A DNA stretch of 45,550 nt from Flavobacteriaceae bacterium (GCA_947453885.1 CANGIF010000027.1:1-45550), one strand, 5' to 3'; positions 16,924-24,134 are shown, numbered from the stretch's first letter. The notes: generated by a model not told the origin, from the letters alone. A program made the numbers and translations.

Positions 16924-17066
16924 GTTTTATACTTTATTTTGTTTTGGAATCTGTTATTTATATAAATAGTATTGTCCTTATTTGAATGCTACAGTTACTA
17001 TTTTACCATTAAAATTTACGTTTTGCGGCTTTAAGAAGTTGGCGATGAATCATGACCAAGCCTTTA

Positions 17067-17074
17067 CAAATATA
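17067..17074 (-). promoter_or_regulatory. -7 box TATATTTG upstream of the hypothetical lipoprotein
   Basis: The minus strand reads TATATTTG, 143 nt before the lipoprotein start. No TTG is at the -33 position. If used, it gives a leader of about 135 nt. Confidence 0.4.
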
Positions 17075-17111
17075 ACAAAAACTTTAAATTAAAACCTTTC
17101 CGTTTTAAATT

Positions 17112-17131
17112 AATGCTATGCTAGGCAAGCA
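17112..17131 (-). repeat. Possible degenerate fragment of the 63-bp repeat
   Basis: TATGCTAGGCAAGCACCG (17117-17134) matches the inner part of the 63-bp repeat at 17760 in 14 of 18 positions. It may be a decayed copy beside the intact one, or chance. Confidence 0.3.
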
Positions 17132-17157
17132 CCGCTATTTTAGCTGTTGGACATGTG

Positions 17158-17220
17158 ATTGGCTCCGTTTAACAAGAGTTGCATTGTTCGTGCTACGCAC
17201 TCAAGGAAACTCTAGGTGTT
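17158..17220 (-). repeat. 63-bp attC-like repeat, copy 1
   Basis: This 63-bp element is identical to the element at 17760-17822 in 57 of 63 positions. Read on the minus strand it starts at the stop codon of the 149-aa gene (AACACC) and ends with GTTAAAC, which fits the integron R' box GTTRRRY. The strand can fold: AACA pairs with TGTT, AGAGTT with AACTCT, TTG with CAA and GTGC with GCAC, with unpaired bases between. A matching R'' box is only partial. This is a resemblance, not proof. Confidence 0.7.
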
Positions 17221-17668
17221 AGTGGCTGTTTTTTCTTATTAAAATGTAATTAATTAATGTGCCGGTAAAATTAATGCCGCAACTTGATAACCACAACCAA
17301 TATCCAGTTCCATAGCTCGTTATCGTACTATACTGTCCAGCTTCATTTATTGTTATATTTTTGAATGCTAAAAAGAGAATAGAAAAAGACATTGCTAATG
17401 CTCCAAGTAAAAATGATTTTTTTATGCTACCAGATATTTGAAAAATCCAAGAGAAAATTAAGAATGGGTTTGCCAACCAACAAATTCCTGCACCAAATAG
17501 ATTTATCCAACCTAATAAAAAGGCTATTAGTCCAAACGAACCAACCGAATCTTGCATTTCATTAATGTAATACGCATTTTTATTTAATGAAAGTAACAAC
17601 AAAAATGCACTAAAAAATATAGTCACAATTTTTATTAATATGATTAGCATTCTGCTTTTGTTATTCAT
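17219..17668 (-). CDS. Small membrane protein of unknown function
   Basis: I do not recognise a family. The 149-aa protein has four hydrophobic segments: about residues 9-31, 48-70, 84-100 and 125-142. The start chosen is ATG at 17668; a longer frame would need a TTG at 17698. Its stop codon lies in the first bases of the 63-bp repeat copy 1, and the other copy lies 92 nt upstream of its start. This one-gene, one-repeat arrangement with almost no other DNA resembles an integron gene cassette. Codon use is AT-rich like its surroundings. Confidence 0.65.
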   Translation of the reverse strand: MNNKSRMLIILIKIVTIFFSAFLLLLSLNKNAYYINEMQDSVGSFGLIAFLLGWINLFGAGICWLANPFLIFSWIFQISGSIKKSFLLGALAMSFSILFLAFKNITINEAGQYSTITSYGTGYWLWLSSCGINFTGTLINYILIRKNSH

Positions 17669-17759
17669 CTTAAAAGTATTGTTGTTAAATTGCCACAAAC
17701 TTCTATATTTTCGATACTCTACAGCGACTATACACTAAAATTGGGTAGATTATATAATA

Positions 17760-17822
17760 ATTGGCTCCATTTAACAAGAGTTGCATTGTTCGTGCTAGGC
17801 ATGCAACGAAAGTCTAGGTGTT
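17760..17822 (-). repeat. 63-bp attC-like repeat, copy 2
   Basis: It lies 602 bp from copy 1 in the same orientation and directly after the 194-aa gene, overlapping its last 9 bp. On the minus strand it ends in GTTAAAT (fits GTTRRRY). It has an internal perfect inverted repeat GTTGCAT/ATGCAAC with a 14-nt loop that copy 1 lacks in full, so the two copies differ mostly at positions affecting the stem. After the R'-like end both copies continue with GGAGCCAAT, which a classical attC would not need. Confidence 0.7.
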
Positions 17823-18398
17823 GTGTGCAGTGCTTTTATTTTTCCTTTTTCTTTTACTCAAGTATTTACTAAATATATTTACATATCGATCATCAAATTT
17901 GACCAAAGTAATTTTATCCCAATTTATTTCAGTTTCCTCATCATCTAAAAAACCTTTTGCATTAAAATAATTTATAAAAACTGATTTTTCAGTTATTTTA
18001 GTGATTGGTCCAATGTCAAAAGTTTCATCCTCTGGATTTTCATTTTCAATTATTACATTTAATCCGCAATCTTTAATAGATTCAAAAATAGTTTGCCAAT
18101 TTTTAAGTTCTATTTTATGTTTCAATCCAACTTTCTCAATAAGTTTTTCTTCTTTTAGTATTTTTTCATAATACTTGTCAGAATTATTATATCTAATTTC
18201 TTCAATTGTTGATATAGGAAATACAAAATAACCTAAAATTTCGAATTCATTAGATTCTTGAATAACTATATAATTTTCGGAATAATCAACTATGAATCCG
18301 CTTGTTTCACCACGAGAATTTTTAGCAAACTTTCGCAATATTTTACAATACTTTTTATTTTCGTAATGATATTTTATTGTTGATATTTTCTTTTCCAT
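17814..18398 (-). CDS. Hypothetical protein in a cassette-like unit
   Basis: I do not recognise this 194-aa soluble protein. It is rich in Lys, Glu and Ile, has no signal peptide or membrane segment, and ends with a basic tail (SKYLSKRKRKNKS). Two similar-looking segments, SGFIVDYSENYIVIQESNEFEILGY (33-57) and ETFDIGPITKITEKSVFINYFNAKG (124-148), each followed by a predicted helix or a strand reading ITLVKFDDRYVNIFSKYL, suggest two SH3-like or LSm-like beta barrels; this is inference. The gene is immediately followed by repeat copy 2 and preceded by a third possible element at 18418-18498. Confidence 0.65.
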   Translation of the reverse strand: MEKKISTIKYHYENKKYCKILRKFAKNSRGETSGFIVDYSENYIVIQESNEFEILGYFVFPISTIEEIRYNNSDKYYEKILKEEKLIEKVGLKHKIELKNWQTIFESIKDCGLNVIIENENPEDETFDIGPITKITEKSVFINYFNAKGFLDDEETEINWDKITLVKFDDRYVNIFSKYLSKRKRKNKSTAHNT

Positions 18399-18417
18399 TT
18401 CGGCTTTTTTAGCATTA

Positions 18418-18498
18418 CCGCCAACTAATTAATAGGTCTGACAAAATCAGACTTATCTACCCCAATTTGGGTGGCTTGGTGTGACTACTGTTGGTGTT
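18418..18498 (-). repeat. Possible third, divergent attC-like element
   Basis: On the minus strand the element begins AACACC, as copies 1 and 2 do, and ends GTTGGCGG. It contains the perfect hairpin GTCTGA-TTTTG-TCAGAC and a second one, CCCAA-A-TTGGG, and its ends CCAAC and GTTGG are complementary. The last box is one base off GTTRRRY. It sits 20 nt upstream of the 194-aa gene, where a preceding cassette site would be. Confidence 0.4.
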
Positions 18499-18540
18499 TA
18501 TTTTTTTTTCAAATATATACAATTTATTGAATGGTATGAA

Positions 18541-18571
18541 AAAAAGCGGACTTGGTTTTTGTCCGCTTTTT
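18541..18571 (-). terminator. Strong intrinsic terminator after the 301-aa gene
   Basis: AAAAAGCGGAC-TTGGTTTTT-GTCCGCTTTTT is an 11-bp perfect stem, starting 4 nt after the stop codon of the 301-aa gene, with T runs on both strands. It separates that gene from the cassette-like units. Confidence 0.9.
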
Positions 18572-18574
18572 GGG

Positions 18575-19480
18575 TTAGGGGTTTGGGGTTAGGGTTAGTT
18601 TGAGTTGGGTTCGTTCGCCGGCGGTTATGGGGATGTTTGTGGTTAGGGTTTGGTAGCCTGGTTTTGTGAAGGTGAAGGCGTACACTTCTGATGGGATGTG
18701 TTTTAGTTGGAAGTTGCCAAGTTGGGTGGTGTATTTTGGTTTTGTGAAGGTGAGTGTTGGACAGGTTATTTTTACTTTTCCGAGTGGGTTTTTGTTTGGG
18801 TCGGTGATGTTTACTTTTAGGGCGAGTTTTGAGTAGGCTAGTTGTTGTATTCGGCGGAGTGAGAAGTAGCGGTTGGTGAATTCGGGTTGTGTGGTTAGTA
18901 GCATTTTTACTAGTGCGTCTGTTATGTCTAGTTGTGTGGATGCTAGTGTGGTGGTTTCTTTGATGTCGTTGGTTGCCATTTTTTTGATGTTGATGTGGTC
19001 TTTTGGCAATGGGAATAGTGCGCTAAAATTGTCGATGGCTGCGTTTAGGGCGTCGATTGTGGTGGTGGTTACGTTGTAGTCGGTTAGGTCGTTTAGGTTG
19101 TCGTGGGCTACTTTGCTGATGTTTCTGCAGGCGTCTATGCAGGCTATTTCTGGTATTTTATATAACGTTGATAATGGATAGTTTACGGAGTTTTTTAGGA
19201 CGATGTTGTTGGTTATTTCGGCAAAGGCAATGATGTTGACCGAGATGGCAAAGGCTTGGTCTATCATGTTGTTTTGTACGTTGGTTTTGAGTTCTTTGTA
19301 TCCTGATATGGGTTGGCTTTGGATGATTGATTGTTGGAGAAGTAGGGCTACGAAGTCTTTGAACTTGTCGAAAATTTCGTTGAAATGGGGCATTTGTGCA
19401 AGGATGCTTGCGTTTGTTGTTACAATTAAATTTTGAATTGCAAGGAACATTGTCAGTTTTTTGATTTGATAGCTTGTCAT
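18575..19480 (-). CDS. Unknown two-domain protein: helical N-terminus and CarboxypepD_reg-like C-terminus
   Basis: A 301-aa protein with no signal peptide. Residues 1-210 are mostly alpha-helical (MTSYQIKKLTMFLAIQNLI, then FKDFVALLLQQSI, KTNVQNNMIDQAFAIS, LRRIQQLAYSKLAL), probably a helical bundle. Residues 211-301 look like a carboxypeptidase regulatory-like beta-sandwich (NPLGKVKITCP, TTQLGNFQLKHIPSEVYAFTFTKPGYQTL). Similar proteins are frequent in flavobacteria and have no assigned role, as far as I recall. The gene has higher GC than its neighbours. It is a single-gene unit with a terminator at its end. Upstream lie an inverted repeat over the -7 box and two 21-bp tandem arrays. Confidence 0.75.
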   Translation of the reverse strand: MTSYQIKKLTMFLAIQNLIVTTNASILAQMPHFNEIFDKFKDFVALLLQQSIIQSQPISGYKELKTNVQNNMIDQAFAISVNIIAFAEITNNIVLKNSVNYPLSTLYKIPEIACIDACRNISKVAHDNLNDLTDYNVTTTTIDALNAAIDNFSALFPLPKDHINIKKMATNDIKETTTLASTQLDITDALVKMLLTTQPEFTNRYFSLRRIQQLAYSKLALKVNITDPNKNPLGKVKITCPTLTFTKPKYTTQLGNFQLKHIPSEVYAFTFTKPGYQTLTTNIPITAGERTQLKLTLTPNP

Positions 19481-19507
19481 TTTCTTTACATTTTAGCATT
19501 TATATTG

Positions 19508-19524
19508 ATTCAAATTTATTGAAT
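19508..19524 (-). promoter_or_regulatory. -7 box TAAATTTG overlapped by an inverted repeat
   Basis: The minus strand has TAAATTTG at 19518-19511, 30 nt upstream of the 301-aa gene start. The inverted repeat ATTCAA-N5-TTGAAT (19508-19524) covers it, which is a reasonable operator position for a repressor. There is no TTG at -33. Confidence 0.4.
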
Positions 19525-19675
19525 TGTTACTTATGTTGGTTGTTTTTTGTGCTTTTTTTTGCATATTTTGTGTATTTTTATGATTTTTTAATTACTATTA
19601 TAGCTTTTTTGTGCTTTTTTCATTTTTTTATGTTGTGTTGTGTTTGTTTTTGCTGATTTTTAATTTTGTTAACAT

Positions 19676-19890
19676 AGAGCGGGACTCGCGAGGTATAGAG
19701 CAGGACTCGCGAGGTATAGAGAAGGACTCGCGGGGTATAGAGAAGGACTCGCGAGGTGAAGAGATGGACTCGCGAGGTATAGAGAAGGACTCGCGAGGTA
19801 TAGAGAAGGACTCGCGAGGTATAGAGAAGGACTCGCGAGGTATAGAGAAGGACTCGCGGGGTATAGAGCAAGACTCGCGGGGTGAAGAGC
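19676..19890. repeat. GC-rich tandem repeat, 10 copies of 21 bp with a CTCGCGAG palindrome
   Basis: The core GACTCGCG occurs at 19683, 19704, 19725, 19746, 19767, 19788, 19809, 19830, 19851 and 19872, exactly 21 bp apart. The unit is GACTCGCGAGGTATAGAGAA plus one base. Seven units hold the perfect 8-bp palindrome CTCGCGAG; in units 3, 9 and 10 it is CTCGCGGG. Two units have GTGAAGAG in place of GTATAGAG. In the plus frame the unit reads DSRGIEK and the A/G change is silent. A 21-bp spacing equals two helical turns, so bound proteins would line up on one face. Confidence 0.95.
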
Positions 19891-20019
19891 CAGCTATTTT
19901 GTTTTTTGTGCTTTTTGTGGGAGGGGTTGTGTGTGGTTAGTTTTTTTTGTTTGATTATAAATAGTTTTGAGAACACTAGTATTTCTTTTCACCGTCAGCT
20001 ATATCAAATTGAGCTGAGG

Positions 20020-20208
20020 AGTACTATTTTTTGTATACTGCGTACCTTTTTTAGATTAACCATTATTCTGGCAAACAAAACAAGTACTACTTTTTGTATA
20101 ATGCGTACTGTTTTGGGGGCTAGTAGTACGCTGTTGGGTAAAACTAATACTACTTTGACTAAAATAAGTCGTCTGAAGGTAAAAACAAGATGTTTGAGCT
20201 CAAAAATG
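20020..20208. repeat. AT-rich degenerate tandem repeat, nine units of 21 bp
   Basis: Units such as AGTACTATTTTTTGTATACT, AGTACTACTTTTTGTATAAT, CGTACTGTTTTGGGGGCTAG and AATACTACTTTGACTAAAAT follow one another every 21 bp. The first and fourth units (20020 and 20083) agree over 26 bp with two mismatches, 63 bp apart. Later units decay. In the plus frame they read as a seven-residue repeat (STTFCIM, RTVLGAS, STLLGKT, NTTLTKI). The period equals that of the array at 19676 but the sequence is unrelated. Confidence 0.8.
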
Positions 20209-20256
20209 GTAAGCAAGTTGCATTTTTGCTTTTCTTTTTTATAGCAAAAAAGTACT

Positions 20257-20298
20257 TTAAAAAAAAGGTTGTTTCAACAAGTAGTGAAACAACCTTTT
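20257..20298 (-). terminator. Intrinsic terminator of prfB
   Basis: AAAAGGTTGTTTCA (20263-20276), loop ACAAGTAG, TGAAACAACCTTTT (20285-20298) form a 14-bp perfect stem. A T run follows on the minus strand. It lies 26 nt after the prfB stop. Confidence 0.92.
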
Positions 20299-20324
20299 AA
20301 AATTTTAGTCAACCCATTTGGTCA

Positions 20325-21423
20325 TTACTCGTCGCTTTTTTGTCCCATCATCATTAAAAAAGCTTTTAGAAACGCATCTATTTCGCCATTCATAACGCCG
20401 TCAACATCGCTAGTTTCATAACCCGTTCGTACATCTTTTACTAATTTGTAAGGATGCATGACATAATTTCTGATTTGGGAACCCCATTCAATTTTCATTT
20501 TATTGGCTTCAATTTCGTCGCGTAATGCCTGCTTTTTTTTCAATTCAATTTCATACAATTGCGATTTTAAAAGCTGCATTGCTTTGGTTTTATTATCCAA
20601 TTGCGAGCGCGTTTCGGAATTTTCAATGATAATTCCTGTTGGATGGTGGCGCAAACGGACTGCGGTTTCCACTTTATTTACATTTTGACCACCAGCGCCA
20701 CTAGACCGCATGGTTTCCCATGATATATCTGCGGGACTAATTTCTATTTGAATAGAATCGTCAGCCAACGGATAGACATATACAGAGGCAAAAGAGGTGT
20801 GTCGTTTGGCATTACTGTCAAAAGGGGAAATTCGGACCAATCGGTGCACTCCGTTTTCGCCTTTTAAATAGCCAAAGGAATAATCGCCTTCAAATTCAAG
20901 AGTAACGGTTTTTATTCCCGCCGCTTCGCCTTTTTGAAAATTGAGTTCTTTGATTTTGTAGCCTTCTTTTTCGCCCCACATCATGTACATACGCATCAAC
21001 ATTTGAGCCCAATCACAACTTTCTGTGCCTCCTGCACCCGCCGTAATTTGAATAACGGCACTTAAACTATCGCCTTCGTCAGACAGCATGTTTTTAAATT
21101 CAATAGCTTCAATATGGCTATTGGTTATGTGATATTGTAAGTCCAATTCTTCTTCAGAAAGTTCTCCTTCCTTAAAAAACTCAAATGCCAATTGCAATTC
21201 ATCCGAAAAAGCAACAGCTTTGTTATAATCTTCAACCCATTTTTTTTTGGTTCGTAGATTTTTAACCACTATTTCGGCTTCTTTTGGGTTGTTCCAAAAA
21301 TTGGGAGCCAACGTCTTTTCTTCTTCGTTGGAAATTTCTATAAGTTTAGCATCCACGTCAAAGATACCTCCTCAACGCACCAAGACGCTCCACAATACCT
21401 TTTATTTGTTCGGTATTTGTCAT
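20325..21423 (-). CDS. prfB: Peptide chain release factor 2, with programmed +1 frameshift
   Basis: RF2 reads UGA and UAA stop codons and releases the finished protein. The main frame (20325-21356) has the SPF stop-recognition motif in [12 protein letters not shown] and the catalytic GGQ in [16 protein letters not shown]. The gene starts further upstream, at ATG 21423: 21 codons (MTNTEQIK and so on to RRYL) end at an in-frame TGA (21360-21358). The site reads AGGAGGTATCTTTGAC, the classical RF2 slippery site with a Shine-Dalgarno-like AGGAGG three bases before CTT-TGA. A +1 shift joins Leu to Asp-Val-Asp-Ala-Lys and gives about 365 aa, the normal length. It is autoregulated by RF2 level. The GTG at 21354-21356 is not the start. 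Confidence 0.96.
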
Positions 21424-21444
21424 AAATGTTGTAGTTTTGTCCCG

Positions 21445-21452
21445 CAAAAATA
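21445..21452 (-). promoter_or_regulatory. -7 box TATTTTTG for prfB
   Basis: The minus strand reads TATTTTTG, 21 nt upstream of the upstream ATG of prfB, in the 47-bp divergent gap shared with the aldolase gene. A -33 TTG is not evident. Confidence 0.45.
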
Positions 21453-21470
21453 GTATTTCATTTTTACATT

Positions 21471-22493
21471 ATGGAAATAAATTTAGTTAGTGATACCGTA
21501 ACAAAGCCAACATTGGAAATGTTACAACACATGTTCAATGCAAAAGTAGGCGACGATGTGTACAAACAAGACCCAACTGTACAAAAGTTACAAGAAAAAG
21601 TAGCCGACCTTTTTGGAATGGAAGATGCTTTGTTTTTTCCTTCTGGAACAATGGCTAACCAAACCGCAATTAAGCTCCACACTCAGCCCGGCGAACAATT
21701 AATTGCCGATAAATGGGCACATGTGTACAACTATGAAGGCGGAGGTGTTTCTTTTAACAGCGGTGTTTCTTGTCAATTACTAGATGGAAACCGAGGAATG
21801 ATAACTGCAGAACAAGTTGCGGGTGCTATTAATGATCCCGAATTTTACCATAGCCCACTTACAAGTTTGGTTTGTGTTGAAAACACTACAAACAAAGGTG
21901 GTGGCGCATGCTATGAATTAGAAGATTTAGCAAAAATTAGAACGGTTTGCAAAGCCAATAATTTAAAATTTCATTTAGATGGCGCAAGAATTTGGAATGC
22001 TTTAGTAGCCAAAAACCAATCGCCTAAACACTTTGGACAATTATTTGATACCATTTCGGTTTGTTTGTCAAAAGGTTTAGGAGCTCCAATCGGTTCTTTG
22101 TTAATTTCAGATAAAGAAACAATACATCGAGCACTAAGAGTACGAAAAATTTTAGGGGGTGGCATGCGACAAGTTGGCTATTTAGCGGCGGCTGGAATAT
22201 ATGCTTTAGACAACCACATAGATCGCTTAAAGGACGACCATCGACGAGCGAAAGAATTAGGATTGGCATTATCGCAACTTCCATGGGTAGCCAAAGTAGA
22301 ACCCATTGAAACCAACATTTTAATTTTTGAAGTACACGCATCTGTTGATGCAACTATTGTGATTGAAAAACTCAAACAACGAGGTATCTTTATAAGTTCA
22401 ATGGGAAATGGAAAACTAAGGATGGTAACTCATTTAGACTATAAAGAAGTGATGCATAATTATGTTTTAGAAACACTTCAACGAAAACAATAA
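21471..22493 (+). CDS. Low-specificity L-threonine aldolase (GntG-type PLP aldolase)
   Basis: A 340-aa fold-type I PLP enzyme that splits threonine or allo-threonine into glycine and acetaldehyde. The family pattern is clear: LVSDTVTKPT (residues 5-14), GDDVYKQDPTVQKLQ (27-41), FFPSGTMANQTAI (55-67), the cofactor-binding KFHLDGARIWNA (166-177) and the Schiff-base lysine K201 in CLSKGLGAPIGS. The related tyrosine phenol-lyase-type families lack this arrangement. It is divergent from prfB and ends at a bidirectional terminator. Confidence 0.93.
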   Translation: MEINLVSDTVTKPTLEMLQHMFNAKVGDDVYKQDPTVQKLQEKVADLFGMEDALFFPSGTMANQTAIKLHTQPGEQLIADKWAHVYNYEGGGVSFNSGVSCQLLDGNRGMITAEQVAGAINDPEFYHSPLTSLVCVENTTNKGGGACYELEDLAKIRTVCKANNLKFHLDGARIWNALVAKNQSPKHFGQLFDTISVCLSKGLGAPIGSLLISDKETIHRALRVRKILGGGMRQVGYLAAAGIYALDNHIDRLKDDHRRAKELGLALSQLPWVAKVEPIETNILIFEVHASVDATIVIEKLKQRGIFISSMGNGKLRMVTHLDYKEVMHNYVLETLQRKQ

Positions 22494-22519
22494 AAAAAAG
22501 TCCCGAAGGACTTTTTTTT
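22492..22519. terminator. Bidirectional terminator between convergent genes
   Basis: AAAAAAAAGTCC-CGAA-GGACTTTTTTTT forms a 12-bp stem with a 4-nt loop, with T runs on both strands. It serves the aldolase gene and the thioredoxin-fold gene, which converge here. Confidence 0.88.
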
Positions 22520-24041
22520 ATTTACTTTTAGTTTGATATTCTAAATCCATAACTTTAAAGATATCTTTAATTTGCTCTACTCCTATTCGTTTTGCAATTA
22601 TCTTCTTGTCTTTGTCTAAAATATAAATTACAGGTGTAGAAAAAATATCATATTTATCTTTTAAATTATTGATGTGTACTGCATCGTAAACATTAATCCA
22701 ATCTAGTTTTTTTTCTGCAATGTATTTGACATACTTATCAACTTCATGTTGTGTGTAAACAGCAAATACCTTAACGTCTTTCTTTTCTTTTTGAAATTCA
22801 TGGTACAATTCCAAAAGCTTTGGGATTTCAATTTGACAATGACTACAATCAACATCCCAAAATACCATTATTAAATAATCTGATTTAATAGCATGTAATC
22901 GTAAAAAAGATTTTTCAATTTCAACTTGATTTGCGTAATACAGTTTGGTTACTTCTTCGCTACTTTTTGCCTTTTCAAAACCCATTTTTGTAAATTTTTC
23001 ATGATTCTCAACAGCTATCATTGGAATATCCGGAGCCTTTTGTCCAACTAAAAGAGGTCGTAGCTGCGCAGCTCTGTTTATAATGTTATTAACAACATTG
23101 TCGTCATTATACAAATCATTACCTCTTCCTGTTTTAAAATAGGTATCTGAAATATGCACAAAAACTTTGTCAAATCCCATAACTTTAGAGGTTTCATAAG
23201 TGTTGGTAAAATGAGCAAGCATTAGTTTGTAAAGTAAACTTCCTTGTGGAGCTTTACTCATAATTTTATCCACCTCAACAGCAACCGTATCTGGATGACG
23301 AAGCACGATATTGTCTAAATAATTTTTTAGACGTCCTGCAAAAAAAGGGGTTCTTACAATTCCATCATCTTTAAAATTGATATCGTCCCAAAAATGATTT
23401 TTATAATATTTAAATGCAGCTATACTATCAGGTCTTCCGTTTGAAGCTTTTGGAACTTCTTTTAAAAGTTTTTCCGCCTTTAAATTTAACACATCACCTA
23501 TATAAGTGCCTTTATGGTTAGCAACAAATTTAGATTCATAATCTGCAATGCTTTCGTTAATTGGTTTTTGTTTGCCTTTCATGAAAGCCGTTGAATCTGC
23601 TTTAGTCATTCCTTTCGTTTTGGAAACTATGGCATCAAATTCATTTCTTTTTGCTCCAACAAAACGCATATAATCAAAAAAATCATTTTGAAGTGGTGTT
23701 GTACTACTGTTCAACGTAGGAGTAAAATTAGTTGCAGCATCAGCAGCAATTTCCATTCTTTGAGTATTTTCATCAACATAAAAATCAAAATAAATTGATT
23801 TTGCTTGACCAACAACGGAGTAAATTCCTTTTTGTAACGGTTTTTTACCTTTAAAAATAATTTTTCCGTTTTTAATATGACGACAGGTATCAGCAATCAT
23901 ATTTTTATCAAATTGATAAAAGGTAAGATAAACTAAACTGTCGTTACAGTTTTTTAAATTTACTTTTATTTCATGACCTGTTTGACCTGCCACTTTACTA
24001 ATAAAAAAGAAGATAAATAGAATGAATAATGATTTTTTCAT
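22518..24041 (-). CDS. Periplasmic thioredoxin-fold protein (TlpA-like, with DUF4369/DUF5106-type N-terminal part)
   Basis: A 507-aa exported protein. The signal peptide is residues 1-19 (MKKSLFILFIFFFISKVAG). Residues 22-120 form a beta-rich DUF4369-like domain (NLKNCNDSLVYLTFY), the middle (about 130-340) is helical and DUF5106-like, and residues 370-500 form a thioredoxin fold. The redox motif is CSHC at 399-402 in FWDVDCSHCQIEIPKL, and the cis-proline is in STPVIYI. Such proteins act in disulphide exchange in the periplasm, including cytochrome or OM-protein maturation; the target is not known. A promoter lies about 95 nt upstream. Confidence 0.88.
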   Translation of the reverse strand: MKKSLFILFIFFFISKVAGQTGHEIKVNLKNCNDSLVYLTFYQFDKNMIADTCRHIKNGKIIFKGKKPLQKGIYSVVGQAKSIYFDFYVDENTQRMEIAADAATNFTPTLNSSTTPLQNDFFDYMRFVGAKRNEFDAIVSKTKGMTKADSTAFMKGKQKPINESIADYESKFVANHKGTYIGDVLNLKAEKLLKEVPKASNGRPDSIAAFKYYKNHFWDDINFKDDGIVRTPFFAGRLKNYLDNIVLRHPDTVAVEVDKIMSKAPQGSLLYKLMLAHFTNTYETSKVMGFDKVFVHISDTYFKTGRGNDLYNDDNVVNNIINRAAQLRPLLVGQKAPDIPMIAVENHEKFTKMGFEKAKSSEEVTKLYYANQVEIEKSFLRLHAIKSDYLIMVFWDVDCSHCQIEIPKLLELYHEFQKEKKDVKVFAVYTQHEVDKYVKYIAEKKLDWINVYDAVHINNLKDKYDIFSTPVIYILDKDKKIIAKRIGVEQIKDIFKVMDLEYQTKSK

Positions 24042-24134
24042 AAATAAATAAGCTGTTTTAAAATTAAAAATAAACTGTAATAATTAATTTGAAATGCAAC
24101 CAATCCTTTTTTAATTGGTAGCATTCAACTATTG

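Larger units (their letters stand above)
19525..20262. other. Non-coding region with two 21-bp tandem arrays
   Basis: No credible gene was found between the 301-aa gene and prfB. Open frames of up to about 120 aa exist on both strands but mostly reflect repeat periods divisible by three. The stretch 19525-19670 is T-rich on the plus strand and looks like a long promoter leader. The arrays at 19676-19890 and 20020-20208 are described separately. Confidence 0.7.

Noticed and set aside
18571..18597. Telomere-like TTAGGG/TTGGGG runs
   Set aside because: They are the coding end of the 301-aa gene (encoding LTLTPNP and the stop codon), GC-biased by codon use, and not a terminal repeat.
19676..19890. 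CRISPR array or integron-type repeat at the 21-bp array
   Set aside because: There is no unique spacer; the period is constant and the units abut.
19611..19976. Genes of 109 to 120 aa on either strand across the 21-bp arrays
   Set aside because: A period divisible by three keeps several frames open on both strands; no signal or start site supports any of them, and the two arrays are open in different frames.
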